In this document: in pieces, positions 1-10,604 of the stretch | How positions within the stretch are numbered: the stretch's first letter is position 1 | Layout: the number at the start of each line of letters is the position of its first letter | Source of the DNA: Tenrec ecaudatus | Taxonomy: Eukaryota > Chordata > Mammalia > Afrosoricida > Tenrecidae | Assembly (NCBI RefSeq): GCF_050624435.1 | Contig: NC_134537.1 | Coordinates: 17,976,584-18,040,583, forward strand | Direction: 5' to 3' | DNA: 64,000 nucleotides | Notes under the pieces: model-generated | Databases searched by the model: none | What the model saw: the letters and a program-made list of their open reading frames with translations, nothing else | What the model was told of the DNA's origin: nothing | Position numbers and translations under genes: made by a program

Positions 1-2090
1 AAATATGCTATTATTGTAACTTGTCTGGCAAGATGTTTGTTTATACTAAATCAAGTGTTTTCCAACCTGTTCTATTAGTCTAGGTAAGGCTGCATATTTT
101 TAAACTTTAAAGACTACATACATCAAGCACGTTTCCATGAAGATCCCCTTCTCATCGGAAAAAAAAACATCTAAATTGAAAGACTGAGTTGTAGAATTGT
201 AATACAGCAACTGCTGAACAACATTACATCCAAACTTCTTCACACTACAGAATGCTAAATGTTTACCCATGCAACCATGGTTTTATTAAAAAAAAAACAC
301 CAATTTATTTGCTTAAGGCTGAATCAGCGGCAAAATGTTACGCACCATTGAAGCAGATATGTATTAAGGGGGGGGGGAGCAAAACAGACATCTATTTATG
401 AAATATGAGTTACCAATGACCTTATTACAGCATTCTAGTCTCCAGTGAATTTGGGGGAGGGGGGACTTGAGGGAAGCAATGACAGGACCAGAAGGTTAGA
501 AGTGAATTGATAGCTCATTCCTAAAGAGTAAAAGAACTTCAATGTTTTAAAAGTTCTTAACGTCTCCTTTAACTTTAAGATTAAATCTAATCCATTTTGT
601 CTGACTCAAAGTCATGCTCTACATATTAAGCTAATTTTGATAGGCTATAAAACCAAACTAGTTGCCTTTAGAAAAATCAGGTATTCTGTTGGAAAAAACA
701 GCCTTACCATAAAAAACCTACAGAAGAGAAATGGTTAAGACAATGCTCTAGGTAAATAAAACTTATTAACAATGTGTAAGATATACTCTATTGTGACTGC
801 TCACATATTCACAGCCGTCGTTCAAATAAGACTCCAGTGTGGCCAGAAAGCAATCACAGCGTGAGTGTTACATAATCTTACTGAGGCATGCTGGGGGGTG
901 GGGGGGGTGAGCAAAAATGAAAAAAATGAAGTTCCAAATCTGAAGTGTCGGCTTCCCTGGGGCCTATACTGCCCCCATTGCTGTTGCGTGAACTCACATT
1001 ACCCCACAGGGCAGCGTGGAATTGCTCCCACTGTGGACAGGCCCTTGCTCTTTACGGAAGGAGGCTGCAGTGCCTTGTCCTTAGTAGGTGAGCTCCTACG
1101 AACCAGAGCCTCCTGTTAGCACCTACAGTAACAGTCAACTTAGTCTACAAGCATTCCAAACTAGACTGAAAGTTTTCCCTCCAACATTGTAGCTCTTACA
1201 CCAACCTCACTCAGAAAACATACTGGCATAAAGTTGATTTCCACTCTATAGGGCGGCTTGGAATGTGCCCACAGTGCCTAAGCCACAAAGGCCTGACTGA
1301 AAGAGCAGCTTCCGTCACATCAACAACATATCAACAGTGACTTTATCTCAGCTCTTGATACAAAAGTCTAGAATTATGCTAAATATTTCAAAGAAAAAGG
1401 TCCTTCCATTAAAAAAAAACATAACCTGTCATTGGAGTCAGATAATACTTGCAGAACAAGGAATAAGTTCGTTATGTGTAGTGCTCACTAAATGCAAGCA
1501 AGTCGGGGAAAGAATAGCCTGAGCCAAGACGACCAGGAAATGCTTTACAGGAGAAAGAAGCAGGGCTGCAAGTGTGGCTACACTCAGGCCCAGGGCCAGC
1601 ATGTGCAAAGCAGCGCAGTAATGAGCAGGGCAGAACTGCAGTACAGGTGAGGCAGGCCCGAGTCCCGGCCTGGGAAGAGTGGGGAATAAAGCTGACTAGG
1701 GAGAATGGAGCCTTTACAGCCAGACTGAGGCAGATGGACTCAATCCAGTTGGCAACCAGAAGCCCATTACAGGTTCTCCAGCAGGGAAACTGACATGATG
1801 AAACCAGTACTTTAAATAAAGCTATTGTCAGTAGTTACAGGACATACCATGGAAAAGAAAGGCTGCTCAAGGCAATCACCTAGGAAAATCAATACAATAA
1901 TCCAGACCTAAAGGCCATTCATTCACTCACTCATGTGTCATTCATTCACTGAGAAGGCAACAAAATCCCAGTAAAACACAAAGTCAGAAGGGGGAAAAAA
2001 ATAAAATAAAGCCATACCCCCAGAGGTGATGCCTGCTCACAGTGACCCCCTCAGAATAGAGGGTTTTCAAGGCAGTAATCTTTATGCCAG
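1..2090. other. Single-copy-like noncoding DNA
   Basis: No gene, RNA gene or clear repeat is recognisable here. It is AT-rich with short homopolymer runs (poly-A near 163 and 290, poly-G near 367). Two stretches (about 990-1040 and 1230-1290) faintly recall reverse-strand SINE bodies but are too diverged to call. If the CpG island at 8-9.7 kb drives a minus-strand gene, this would be intronic; that is inference only. Confidence 0.4.
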
Positions 2091-2270
2091 GAACCCTGGG
2101 GCACAATGATTATGCACTCACCTGCCAACCACAGTCAAAGCTTCAAACCCATCACCCAATCCACAGGAGAAAAGGGGGGCAGCTGCTTCCACAAATACAG
2201 CCGCGGAAACAGACTGTCTTAGAGGGCAGCTATGAGCTGGAAATGACTCAGTGGTAAAGGGGTTTGATCT
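2091..2270 (+). repeat. AfroSINE copy
   Basis: It begins with the family-type head (ggaaccctggggcac), followed by a degraded tRNA-like region and a body with a cagctatgagctgg-type motif near the 3' end. This matches the general AfroSINE plan: 'gccctggtgg' head, 'ctatgagtcg' body and '...ggtttg' end. AfroSINEs are mobilised in trans by LINE machinery. The copy is diverged and first in a local SINE cluster. Confidence 0.7.
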
Positions 2271-2283
2271 TTATGAGTGTAGA

Positions 2284-2380
2284 TTACGCCATCATTCTCC
2301 TGCACAGCAGCTGGTGGATTTGAACCGCCAACTTTTCAGTAACAGCCAAGCACTTACCAGTGAAACCATCAAGGCTCCAA
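2284..2380 (-). repeat. AfroSINE head fragment, reverse
   Basis: Read on the minus strand this ends in a SINE head. The plus strand shows 'cagcagctggtggatttgaacc', then the reversed tRNA-like region and a final ggctcc. Only the head half is present, and it abuts another SINE. Confidence 0.6.
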
Positions 2381-2570
2381 TCAGACAACTCACTACCATC
2401 GAGTGATTCCATTGTAGTGTATCCAGTGTACAGGATGAAAAACTCCAGTGGGGGTCCCCAGTCTGCAAATCTTCCCCAAGAGTAGAAAGCCTTGTGTTCC
2501 TTCGTTGGCACTCAGAGCAGCTGGTGGTTTCAAACTGGTAACCTAGCGTGAGTCAGCAGGACTGTGCCTT
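2381..2570 (-). repeat. AfroSINE copy, reverse
   Basis: The plus strand shows a degraded reversed body (cactaccatcgagtgattcc) and then 'gcagctggtggtttcaaac'. That order marks a minus-strand AfroSINE. Its tail end touches the SINE fragment ending at 2380, so the two insertions are stacked. Confidence 0.6.
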
Positions 2571-2629
2571 CCCCACCCCCTACCCCCTCACTACTTGAAG
2601 CTCAGTTTTCTCACTCAGATTATCGGGGG

Positions 2630-2695
2630 ACCAGCACAAACCCACTGCCACCAACTCGTAATTCCAACTCACAGCAACCTACACATAGTTAAATT
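2630..2695 (-). repeat. SINE body fragment
   Basis: The plus strand carries 'caaacccactgccaccaac' followed by 'ttccaactcacagcaacc', the reversed 3' body of an AfroSINE. The rest of the element is missing. Confidence 0.5.
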
Positions 2696-3370
2696 CCGAG
2701 TGGCGAAAGCAGGAAGTGAAAATAAAAGACAAGGTCCACAGACATTTCAGAGGAAACAGAAATCCAAATGGAACCTTCTGCTAACAGCTGAAAAGATGGA
2801 ACAAGAAAGTAGGTCTAGACTAGGGAAAGACCCTGCTGAGGTGGTGAATCAGCCCAACCTCCAAGGTAGGCAGATCCTAGATCACTCCATCTTGAGAAAG
2901 AATGTTGAAAATATTTCAAACACGTGCACTGTGAATCGTTTTAACAGATTGAGAGAGACAGAGAACCAATACAGGCATGCAACAGACCCAGGTACCTTCA
3001 CCAAGCTGCTCCCACTAAAGTGTTACAATTCAGTCTAGTCTTTGGTATAGGAAAGCAGAAAATCAAAGCCTCCTGATTAAATAAACACACTTTATTTCAA
3101 CTTTTATTTTATTTTATAAAAGATCTTTACAGTCTCCTAGGAGCTCAGAAAACAAAGCTACTTTCTATGGCATTAAAACAAAGCCCAAAAAGAAAGGACT
3201 GACCGTCTATTTCTGAAAACTCAGACCCTGACAACCCTATGGCTGCCATACTGTAACACTGTGAATGGAACTAAAAACAAACTTATGGTCAATAAAATAA
3301 TCCAACTACAAAAGGGAGACAGACCACTGCATAATCTCATTTACATAAAACTATTTAACAGCAAAACTAC

Positions 3371-3580
3371 CAAAACCAGTTGCCATCTGGTGGATTAAAA
3401 CTCCAGGCAACTCTTGGGCAGAATGATGCTTCTAGAGGGTTTTCCATGGCCGTGGCTGTGGCCTCTTCATAAGCATACTGTCAGGACCTTTCTTCTGAGG
3501 TGCCATGGGTAGATTAAAACCACCAATGTCTAGGTTGGATGCTGAGAGCTTTTTATTTTTTTGCACCAATTAGGGAATTC
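3371..3580 (-). repeat. Older AfroSINE variant, reverse
   Basis: The sequence runs from 'aaccagttgccatctgg' through 'gggttttccatggc' and 'cctttcttctgaggtgcc' to a terminal 'ttgcaccaattaggga'. This is the reversed order of the longer AfroSINE variant carrying the 'aagaaaggcctgg' motif. It ends immediately before the SPIN element, so SPIN landed next to the SINE head. Confidence 0.65.
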
Positions 3581-3589
3581 TTTCTAGGA

Positions 3590-3787
3590 CAGCGGTACTC
3601 AAACTGTTGGTCTCAACCCCTTTGGGGGAGTCAAACGATCCTTTCACAGGAATAGCCCAATTCATAACAGTAGAAAAATCACAGTTATGAAGTAGCAACA
3701 AAAATAATTTTATGGTTGGGGGCGGGTCACCACAACATGAGGAACTGCATTAAAGGGTCACGGCACTAGGTAGGTTGAGAACCACTG
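3590..3787 (+). mobile_element. SPIN-type non-autonomous hAT transposon
   Basis: This 198-bp element starts with cagcggtactcaaactg and ends with ggttgagaaccactg, so its ends are inverted copies of each other. They match the SPIN (Space Invaders) terminus 'CAGNGGTTCTCAACC' known from hAT transposons. Flanking octamers ttctagga (3582-3589) and ttccagga (3788-3795) agree at 7 of 8 bases and resemble the hAT target-site pattern nTCTAGAn. The interior has no coding capacity, so it is a MITE moved by a SPIN transposase in trans. SPIN is patchily distributed among tetrapods and includes tenrecs, which supports the species inference. Confidence 0.85.
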
Positions 3788-3809
3788 TTCCAGGATGCTA
3801 TTAAGACGG

Positions 3810-4462
3810 AATAGCCCCTGAAAAAGGACATCATGCGTGTGACTGAGGGGGTGTGGAGTAGAGACCTCAAGCCCACCTGTAGGCAACTGGACATCCCCTT
3901 ACAGAAGGGCCACGGGAGGAGATGAGCCAGTCAGGGTGCAGTGTAGCAATGATGAAACACACAACTTTCCTCTAGTTCTTAGATGCTTCATCCCCCCCGC
4001 CCCACTATCATGATCCCAATTCTAACTTACAAATCTGGCTAGACCAGAGCATGTACACTGGTACAGATAACAACTAGAAACACAGGGAATTCAGGGCAGA
4101 TGACCCTTCAGGACCAGTGAAGAGAGTGGCGATACCGGGAGGGTGGAGTGGAAAGGGAGAACCAATTACAAGGATCTACATATAACCTCCTCCCTGGGGG
4201 ACGGACAACAGAAAAGTGGGTGAAGGGAGATGTCGGACAGTGTAAGACATGATAAAACAACAATTTATAAATTATCAAGGATTCATAAGGGCGGGGGAGG
4301 GAGGAGAATAAATGAGGAGCTGATACCAAGGGCTCAAGTAGAATGAAAATGTTTTGAGAATGATGAGGGCAACAAATGTACAAATGTGCTCGGCACAATG
4401 GATGTATGCACGGATTCTAATAAAGAGTTGTGCGAGCTCCCAATAACTGATTGAAAAAAAAC
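3810..4462 (+). mobile_element. 5'-truncated L1, 3' UTR only
   Basis: The copy ends in an A-rich tail after a degraded 'agctcccaataa' signal region. It shares with the other copies in this window the blocks 'tttcctctagttc', 'gaggatgtacactgg' and 'aatttataaattatcaagg'. A common 3' end with variable 5' ends is the LINE truncation signature. The repeated block 'cttcaagcctttaagacccc' in longer copies matches afrotherian L1 3' UTRs. No coding sequence is retained. Confidence 0.75.
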
Positions 4463-4563
4463 AACATCATACTTGGGAGGGTCAGTGGAAGAGGAAGCCG
4501 CTCAAGGCCGTGGTCAGCCACAAGGGGTTGCGAAGCTCACAGCCGGTGGGGTTTCTTTCTGCT

Positions 4564-4591
4564 ACACACACACACACACACACACACACAC
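4564..4591. repeat. (AC)n microsatellite
   Basis: This is a near-perfect dinucleotide run of about 14 units lying just before a SINE/BovB-type tail. Confidence 0.95.
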
Positions 4592-4646
4592 GCGAGCGCT
4601 ATGAGTGGGGGCCAACTTGATGGCGCCTCACAGTAACAACAAAAAT
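4592..4646 (+). repeat. SINE/RTE tail fragment
   Basis: It contains 'gctatgagtgggggcc' and 'gatggcgcctcacagtaac' with an A/C-rich end. This corresponds to the 3' tail shared by BovB-type RTE LINEs and some AfroSINEs ('ggcacctaacaacaac'). Confidence 0.5.
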
Positions 4647-4810
4647 TACTAACAAGTGAAAGCTCTAACACAAAGCAGCAAACTTGGACACTAACATCCA
4701 CCAGCACCATAAACAACTTCGGGCCAATGTGGTCAGACTGTGCTAAGCTCCTCTCACACACTAAGGTGCTTAGAACCGTAGTTGTAAAAGTCTTCACAAC
4801 CTACAGAGTT

Positions 4811-4950
4811 GATTATTCCCAGTTTACAGATGAGGACAGCGAAGCACAAAAGTTACTTTTCCAAGGTGCCAGAGCTAGTAAAGAGTGGAGTCAGAGTTCG
4901 AACCCAGGCAGTCCGCCACCAGGCTCCTTGCTCAAACCACTGCACTACCA
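4811..4950 (+). repeat. MIR SINE
   Basis: It shows the MIR core order: 'cagtttacagatgaggac', 'ccaaggtgccagagctagta', 'gagttcgaacccaggcag' and a final 'aaccactgcacta'. MIR is an ancient mammal-wide tRNA-derived SINE mobilised by L2. Confidence 0.85.
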
Positions 4951-5394
4951 CTTACCAGGCCGTAACACTTGGTGGTTCTTGAGCACATCTCCATCAGGAT
5001 CAGATGCTCTAAGAACAGCTATTTGCTCCTCTTTCTTAAATGTGTGCATGGACACCACATACTTCCTGCCCTAGAAGAGACTATTCAATTTCATGATTTC
5101 TGGTGGCAATATTTCCAGAGGCGACTTCAAAACCCTGTCAATCATATAGCAGGAAAAACGGCAATTGGCAAGAAGGTATCATCTTATTAAATCATTCTCA
5201 GGAATGAATAAGCACAATGATGATGAGTCCTGTGAATCTCATTTATCATATAATCACTCGGTCCACTTAGTAGACATGTCCAGTTATATAATTGTAAGCC
5301 TGATTAGAAACGTTGAGCTTTTGCAAGCAGAACTACACCGAAGACTAAGAAAAGAGCTGGAGAAATCTGGCCAAGTTATCTAGAAAAACTATAC

Positions 5395-5600
5395 AATCGG
5401 GGTCAGAAAGACCTAGGCTTAAGTCAAAGTGCACCATCTGCTTTGTGGCCATGAACAAGTGCAGGGAACTAGCTACTCTGCACCTCTGTCTCATCACTGA
5501 TCAAAGAGGCCAACACTTCCTACACCCACCTCCCTCGGTAGGCCTGAGCTGAGAATGACTCCACCGCCCCCCTTACACAGTGCTCTGTGTAACCAGGCAT
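5395..5600 (+). repeat. Diverged MIR
   Basis: The degraded MIR pattern includes 'gacctaggcttaagtc', then the 'gtggccatgaacaagtg' analogue, then 'cacctctgtctcatc'. It is diverged and the boundaries are approximate. Confidence 0.45.
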
Positions 5601-8039
5601 CAATGGCAGGATCCAGGGGCAGGGAGAGTCAAACCTCTGCTGCTTCAGCTCTCACAGAGAGCTTGTTAAACTTCAAGTTTCTGTTGGTGTTTTAGCAAGA
5701 GATGGATTCCGCCACAATAATCTACAAAACTGGGTCGCTTACCAGTTCTTTGGTGCACCAGTCTGAGGGTCCAGCCCGTCTGTGCTTGGGAATGTTTGCG
5801 TGTACAAAGTATAAATAGCACATGCTAACTGCTTTCCTTTTCTGCATTCAGGGACATAAAACTGTAACCTTACTTGTGACATCAGCCAAATTCACTTGCA
5901 CTTCAGAAAAACACCAATTCCTGCAGCCGAGTGCCAATGCTGCTGTAGTCCCTCCCCTCTAACTTACAATCACGCACATTCTTCTGTTCTTTTTATACTA
6001 AAGACACTAAATATGAACAAAACTCAACAAATCACTTCTAGGACAAAATATGCCGAGTCAGAACTCTTTTGTAGTAACGTTACTGTAAATAAATCATATA
6101 AGGGGGCTTGCCTTGGTCAGTTGCTCAACTGAAAGAGCTGCACTACTTGTGTTGCCTTGCTATATGTGAACAGATGTAATTATTCAACAGGTTGTCTTTC
6201 AAAAAGGTACATTAATCACATCTTTTATCAGTAACCTCTGTACTACAACTGAGCTCCTGGCCTTTTTTACAGGCAGTACAGGAAAGCCTCCTAGCACACA
6301 TGAAAGTTATTTCTTGCTCTTCTGAGGCATGCATTACAACAATCTTGCAAAAACTTTAATTAGGTGTGGAGGAAGAGAGAATCAGAAAGACTTCTAGACA
6401 TAACTAAAAAGTTACTTAAATGTTTCCCGCTTATTTGGAGCAAACGTGGCAAAAATACAATCTCCACAAGGGGCCGCTCCATTGACCTCCGATTTTAACA
6501 ACCAAAGAGGGTCTGGGTCAGAAGAAAAAGACCTTCTAAGTAGATGGGGCCGCCTTTGCACTGTTTGAAGCCACTAACAATTTACACAGTTCCTTTAACA
6601 GTAAAACTTTTCCCTGCACGTGTCTGCACGTGTTTTTCACACACACACACACACACTCACACCATATAAGTACAGTATTTTGCTGATTACACTCGTTTGT
6701 AACTATTGTTAATGGCAATAAAAAGGAACAAGAAACTGTAGTTATTTGTGAATTTAATGGCTTATTCTATCCATCAGATGGTGCAGGGTAGCAGAGAAAA
6801 GTATAAGAGCCATGATTTAGGAGCAGAAAAGTATCAGCATGTATCAATCACATGCCTCCCCGTCTCCGCCACGCTTCCTTTCTGCCGCCCCTCCCCCACC
6901 GGTCTAAGCTAACTATTTCTAGAACTCAATGATCATTCAGGAGGCCGGCCCTAAACTCCCATGATGAAATCCAACATAAACTTCGTGTGCGTGGAGAACC
7001 AAGCTGCCCTACTTCCCTAGACTCTAAACTTATTAAAATGGTGAGAGAACACAGTCCCCAGAAATCCAGGATTACGGAAAACACACCCTTAGTAGCATGG
7101 GTTTTACTTAAAAAAAAAATGAAATCACACTGGGAAACCCAACCAGTCCCCCACTGTATCTTCCATGTGCAACCAGGGTATTTACTGCTCTTTTAGGTAA
7201 GTAGCAGAAAACACCACGAGGGCCTAATATTATCCAATCTGGTGAAGGAGTCTTTAGGAAAAAGGGGGGAGGAAGATGATTACTTAATTATATAGCTGGA
7301 GGAGAAGGGGAGATAAACCATTCAGACTAAAAATAACCCATCATTTCACTCACCATATTTTATTAACAAGCTTGTTTAGATTAGCATAAGGTTCCTGTTT
7401 GGAAAACAAGCCAGCCAGCAGCAAACTTCTCAAAATCCACTGTAAATGACACAGGTACGAATGCAGGTATGAGATGGCTCTATCCGGTGCAGGGTTTTAA
7501 GCAAACTGAGGACACAGCGAGAATCTAACTTTTAACTAGAGGCTCCAGCATTTCCCACTTGAAATCACCAAATTAAGTCTACGGAACAGGTAACCTAACA
7601 AAGGGAGGTTTTTTTTATTTTGTTCTGTTTTTCACGAAAGCCATTACAACCCAAATTTTACAAGAAACACACCATTTTCCCCCACATGAGCTCTCGGTTG
7701 CCACTGCACCGTGAAGTCGATTTCAGCACATTAGGAACTTCCCCAAATACTGAACATGTTAACACATGCCTGCCTTCCCCCGCCTAGCAGCCACCCATGC
7801 TTAATCTCCACACCTCAATAAAACGATACTCCGGCTCAGAAAAATGACATTGGCTGCAAAGAGGAAGTTACCCAGAAACCACCCTCTCACAACGTGGCCT
7901 GCTCCACTGTCAGAAAATAATGTGACTCTCTGCCACCCCCCGCAAAAAAAAAAAAAACTTACCAGGAAGCTTGCAAGAACTTTGCCAATTCGACACTTCG
8001 CAACCCAACTTCAAAGAGGCTCCATCAAATGCCTCCGTA
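5601..8039. other. Single-copy-like noncoding DNA beside CpG island
   Basis: No gene or confident repeat was seen. It contains an (AC)n run at 6639-6656 and a pure A run near 7945-7958. Reading frames are short and lack coherent protein patterns. If the CpG island promoter fires to the left, this would be its first intron. Confidence 0.4.
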
Positions 8040-8269
8040 CGAGGCTCAAGAGCCAGAAGTTCCCAAGCAACCCGTCCCGGAGCGCGGCCCCGCGGCCGGC
8101 GCGCCCCTCCCCCCGGCGCCCCCGCCCGGCCCCGCAGTCCCAACAGCCACCCGCAGCGGCTGGCCGGCCGGGGGCGCCGGGGGGCCGCGCGGGGCCCGGG
8201 GAGGGGGCGCTCCCATCGCCGCCTGCGCGCCCACAAAATCCCGTGCACAGCACAGCGCCTTCGCCTCTG

Positions 8270-8288
8270 CTAAAAATAGGCTATAAAG
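8270..8288 (+). promoter_or_regulatory. MEF2-like site next to TATA-like box
   Basis: Positions 8270-8279 read ctaaaaatag, an exact match to the MEF2 consensus YTAWWWWTAR. The next bases, 8281-8288, read ctataaag, a TATA-like box. The pair lies in an AT-rich patch inside the CpG island, between its two lobes. Paired MEF2 and TATA sites are typical of some muscle and immediate-early promoters. Function is inferred from motifs only. Confidence 0.5.
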
Positions 8289-8347
8289 AAGTCGGCCTCA
8301 TGATGGCTCCTTGATTCAATTTGCTGCAAATTCTTTCCTGAAAGCCG

Positions 8348-8371
8348 ACACACGCGCGCGCGCACACACAT
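8348..8371. repeat. (CA)/(CG)n microsatellite
   Basis: An alternating purine-pyrimidine run (cacacgcgcgcgcgcacaca) inside the CpG island, with Z-DNA-forming potential. Confidence 0.85.
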
Positions 8372-8466
8372 ACAAAAAGGGGGGGTCCGTGCACATGGGG
8401 GCGGGGGAGGGGGGCAAGACCCAGGTGCACCTTTTCGGGGACATGATAAGGGTGAAGACCCCCCCA

Positions 8467-8490
8467 ACACACACACACACATACACACAC
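8467..8490. repeat. (AC)n microsatellite
   Basis: A second alternating CA run in the same GC-rich region, interrupted by one 'at'. Confidence 0.85.
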
Positions 8491-8754
8491 GAGATCCAGA
8501 AAAGGTAGGGGGTGGGCAGGCACGTGAGCATGGCCAAGAAGTCGGAGAGATGAGAAAGGAGGGGGTGGGGGCACCCTGAATGCCCTCCCTCCCCCCGCCC
8601 CTCCCCCACCAAAGCCCCAGCTCCCCAAAGGGCCAAGTTGAAAAATGCAGGTTCCACTTGCGCCCATCCCCCCCAGCTCCCCGCCGCCCTTCGGCGGCCT
8701 CCGCCCGCGCCCCCCTCCCGATCCGCGGCCGCCCCCACCCCGGGGTCCGGCCCC

Positions 8755-8770
8755 CAGTTCTTACCTGGAC
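8755..8770 (-). other. Candidate splice donor
   Basis: On the minus strand this reads gtccag|gtaagaactg, a near-ideal 5' splice site (CAG|GTAAGA). The exon would end at 8765 and the intron begin at 8764. Inside a CpG island this suits the end of a noncoding first exon of a minus-strand gene whose intron runs left. One motif alone is weak evidence. Confidence 0.4.
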
Positions 8771-9195
8771 GCGGTGGCCTCCAACGCCGCTCCCCCCTCC
8801 CGGGAATGGAGGCACAAGGAAATTCCCCTGGCCGCCGCCGCCTCCAACCACCCCCAAAATAACCCCTCCGGGGGGTGAGAGGCAATTATAACCCCGGCGA
8901 GCGGAGGGCGCGGGGGATGGGCGCCGGCGGGCGGGGGCGGGGAGCGCGGCGCGGGTCCCCAGGTGGCGAGCGGAGGTGCTCCCGCCGCGGGGGGAGGGGC
9001 GGGGGCGCACGCGGCCGGCGGCGGGGGGAGGCGCGCGCGGGGGAAGGGCGCGAGCGGGGAGAGGAATTGAGGCAGAAGGTAAAAGCTGTTACTAAGGGAA
9101 AGAGCCAAACGGTTCGGAGCAGCCAACGGCTCAGACACTCAACACTGGGGAGAGCGGAGTGGGGACCAGCCAGGCACAAATGAGCTCGCGGGGCC

Positions 9196-9380
9196 CGCGG
9201 CGGCGGCGGCGGCGGCCGCGCAGCAAAACAAACCCGAGCGGCCTGCGCCGGGCGGCGGGCGGGCGGGCGGGCGGGCGGGCGGGCGGCGCGCGGGGGAGGG
9301 GCCGGCGGGGGAGGGGCCGGCGGGGGAGGGGCGCCGCGGACGCGCGGAGGAGGGAGGGAGGGAGGGAAGGAGGGAGGTGG
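9196..9380 (+). repeat. G-rich tandem arrays: CGG, GGGC, 15-mer, GGGA
   Basis: Four different tandem arrays sit back to back: (CGG)n at about 9196-9217, (GGGC)n at about 9255-9285, a 15-bp unit (cgggggaggggccgg) at 9291-9305, 9306-9320 and partly 9321-9335, then (GGGA)n from about 9350 to 9380. All place runs of three or more G on the plus strand, so G-quadruplex formation is plausible. They lie in the densest part of the CpG island. Confidence 0.85.
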
Positions 9381-9660
9381 GGGGAGCCTCCGCCGGCCTC
9401 GCTCCACTCTCCTCCCCGCCGGCTGCGGCGGCGCTGGGGGTTGGGCGTGTGCGGTGCATTCTTTTAAAAATAAATACAGACCCCGCGGGCGCTCCCGGGC
9501 GGCTCTCCGGCCCCGGGCGCACCCCACACCCACCCACCCCTAACCCCCGCCGAGAGCTGCTGGGTGCGGGGCGGCCTGGGTGGGGGCCGCGCCGCCCAGG
9601 CCCGGGTGGGGGCGGGGCGCTCCCGCCACTGCCCTCGTGGAGCCGCCCGTGAACTTGAGG

Positions 9661-10604
9661 GGGAGGGAGCGCAGGCATCATGTGGACATTTGTTTGCGGA
9701 AAGAGCTGTACACACCTTTGTGGGCATAAATACATCTGTTTCTCAGAAGCGTGCCTGGAAAGGCGCTTTCTCTGTAACAAGCGATTTTTAAATACATGTA
9801 ATCCAGAGCACGGGCTACGTGGAGGAAACACACAAGCAAGGAAAGGTTTTTTGATACTAAACACAAAGCTGTAATTGAAGTGCTTATGCCCAAATGTACT
9901 GCGAATCACATATGGTGGTATTTAAGTCTGGTGGGTCTATTTGAAAGATTTGGTCCATCCGTTCTCATTTCACAAAATAATCATGGAACTGTTTACTAAA
10001 TAGGTTACCTCCATGGCAGCCTGGATGGTAGAACTTTATCCACTCTGTGTACTTTTGGCATGTGGGTAGCACGACCAGGCATCTTATAAAGTATAACTTA
10101 GGTGAGTGATAAGGTGACAATGTGATTGAGGAAGGGAGGCGCCTGGGTTTTTAAGCAAATGTAGCCTCCATATAGAGCTCCTGCAGGGGTGGGGGTGCTG
10201 CCTAGCCCTAGGCGTCTGTATAAACCCAAGACAAATAGAAGTTTACACTGGATTTTCTTGATTTAGCTTAAAAGAAACCTTGTTATTTTCCATTATTATT
10301 GCCTTCCCAGTAAGGGAAAAAGCTGTTTGCAGCTTTTTAAACTGAGGGGTTCTGTTTTTACTTTGATCATAGGTTTTGAACCTCGGTGTTGATGTGGGTG
10401 GGGATTCCAACTGATTAATCGCGACACAACAAATAAATAAAACACTGCACCGTGCCCACAATCGCTGTTTGAGGCCACTGTGTCGCCTCATCTCATCCAG
10501 TGTCTCCCTCTCTCATGGACTTTAGCAAACAGGATGTCCTCCAGGGATTGGTTCTCTGCCCCTGCATCCCACAACTGACAAATCTATAATACCTGAGGCC
10601 CAGT
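9661..10604. other. Noncoding flank of CpG island
   Basis: Composition drops to average just after 9660. No repeat family is obvious. The stretch 9680-9880 is complex and repeat-free and could be a conserved promoter-proximal element, but conservation cannot be judged from one sequence. Confidence 0.35.

Larger units (their letters stand above)
8040..9660. promoter_or_regulatory. CpG island, candidate promoter
   Basis: This long C/G-rich block has abundant CpG in two lobes: about 8040-8250 and 8570-9660, the second densest at 8890-9340. It includes GC-box-like strings such as gggcggg and cccgccc, and it contrasts sharply with the AT-rich flanks. In mammals such islands usually mark housekeeping or developmental promoters. 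Transcription direction is undecided. A good splice-donor match lies on the minus strand at 8764, and a weaker one (cagaag|gtaaaa) on the plus strand at 9079. The long reading frames inside are low-complexity Pro/Ala/Gly/Arg and are explained by composition. No gene name could be attached. Confidence 0.8.

Noticed and set aside
2595-3038. 147-codon forward frame
   Set aside because: It starts next to SINE fragments, shows no recognisable domain and has no promoter or splice context.
7844-8314. 156-codon forward frame at the CpG island edge
   Set aside because: The second half is Pro/Arg/Ala low complexity caused by GC-rich sequence, and the first half has no domain.
9251-9335. CRISPR-like array
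   Set aside because: The repeats are contiguous G-rich microsatellite and minisatellite units without spacers, in a mammalian CpG island.
8011-9909. Several long reading frames (up to ~256 codons) on both strands in 8.0-9.9 kb
   Set aside because: They overlap in many frames at once and encode low-complexity Pro/Ala/Gly/Arg. High GC content removes stop codons, so they are composition artefacts of the CpG island.
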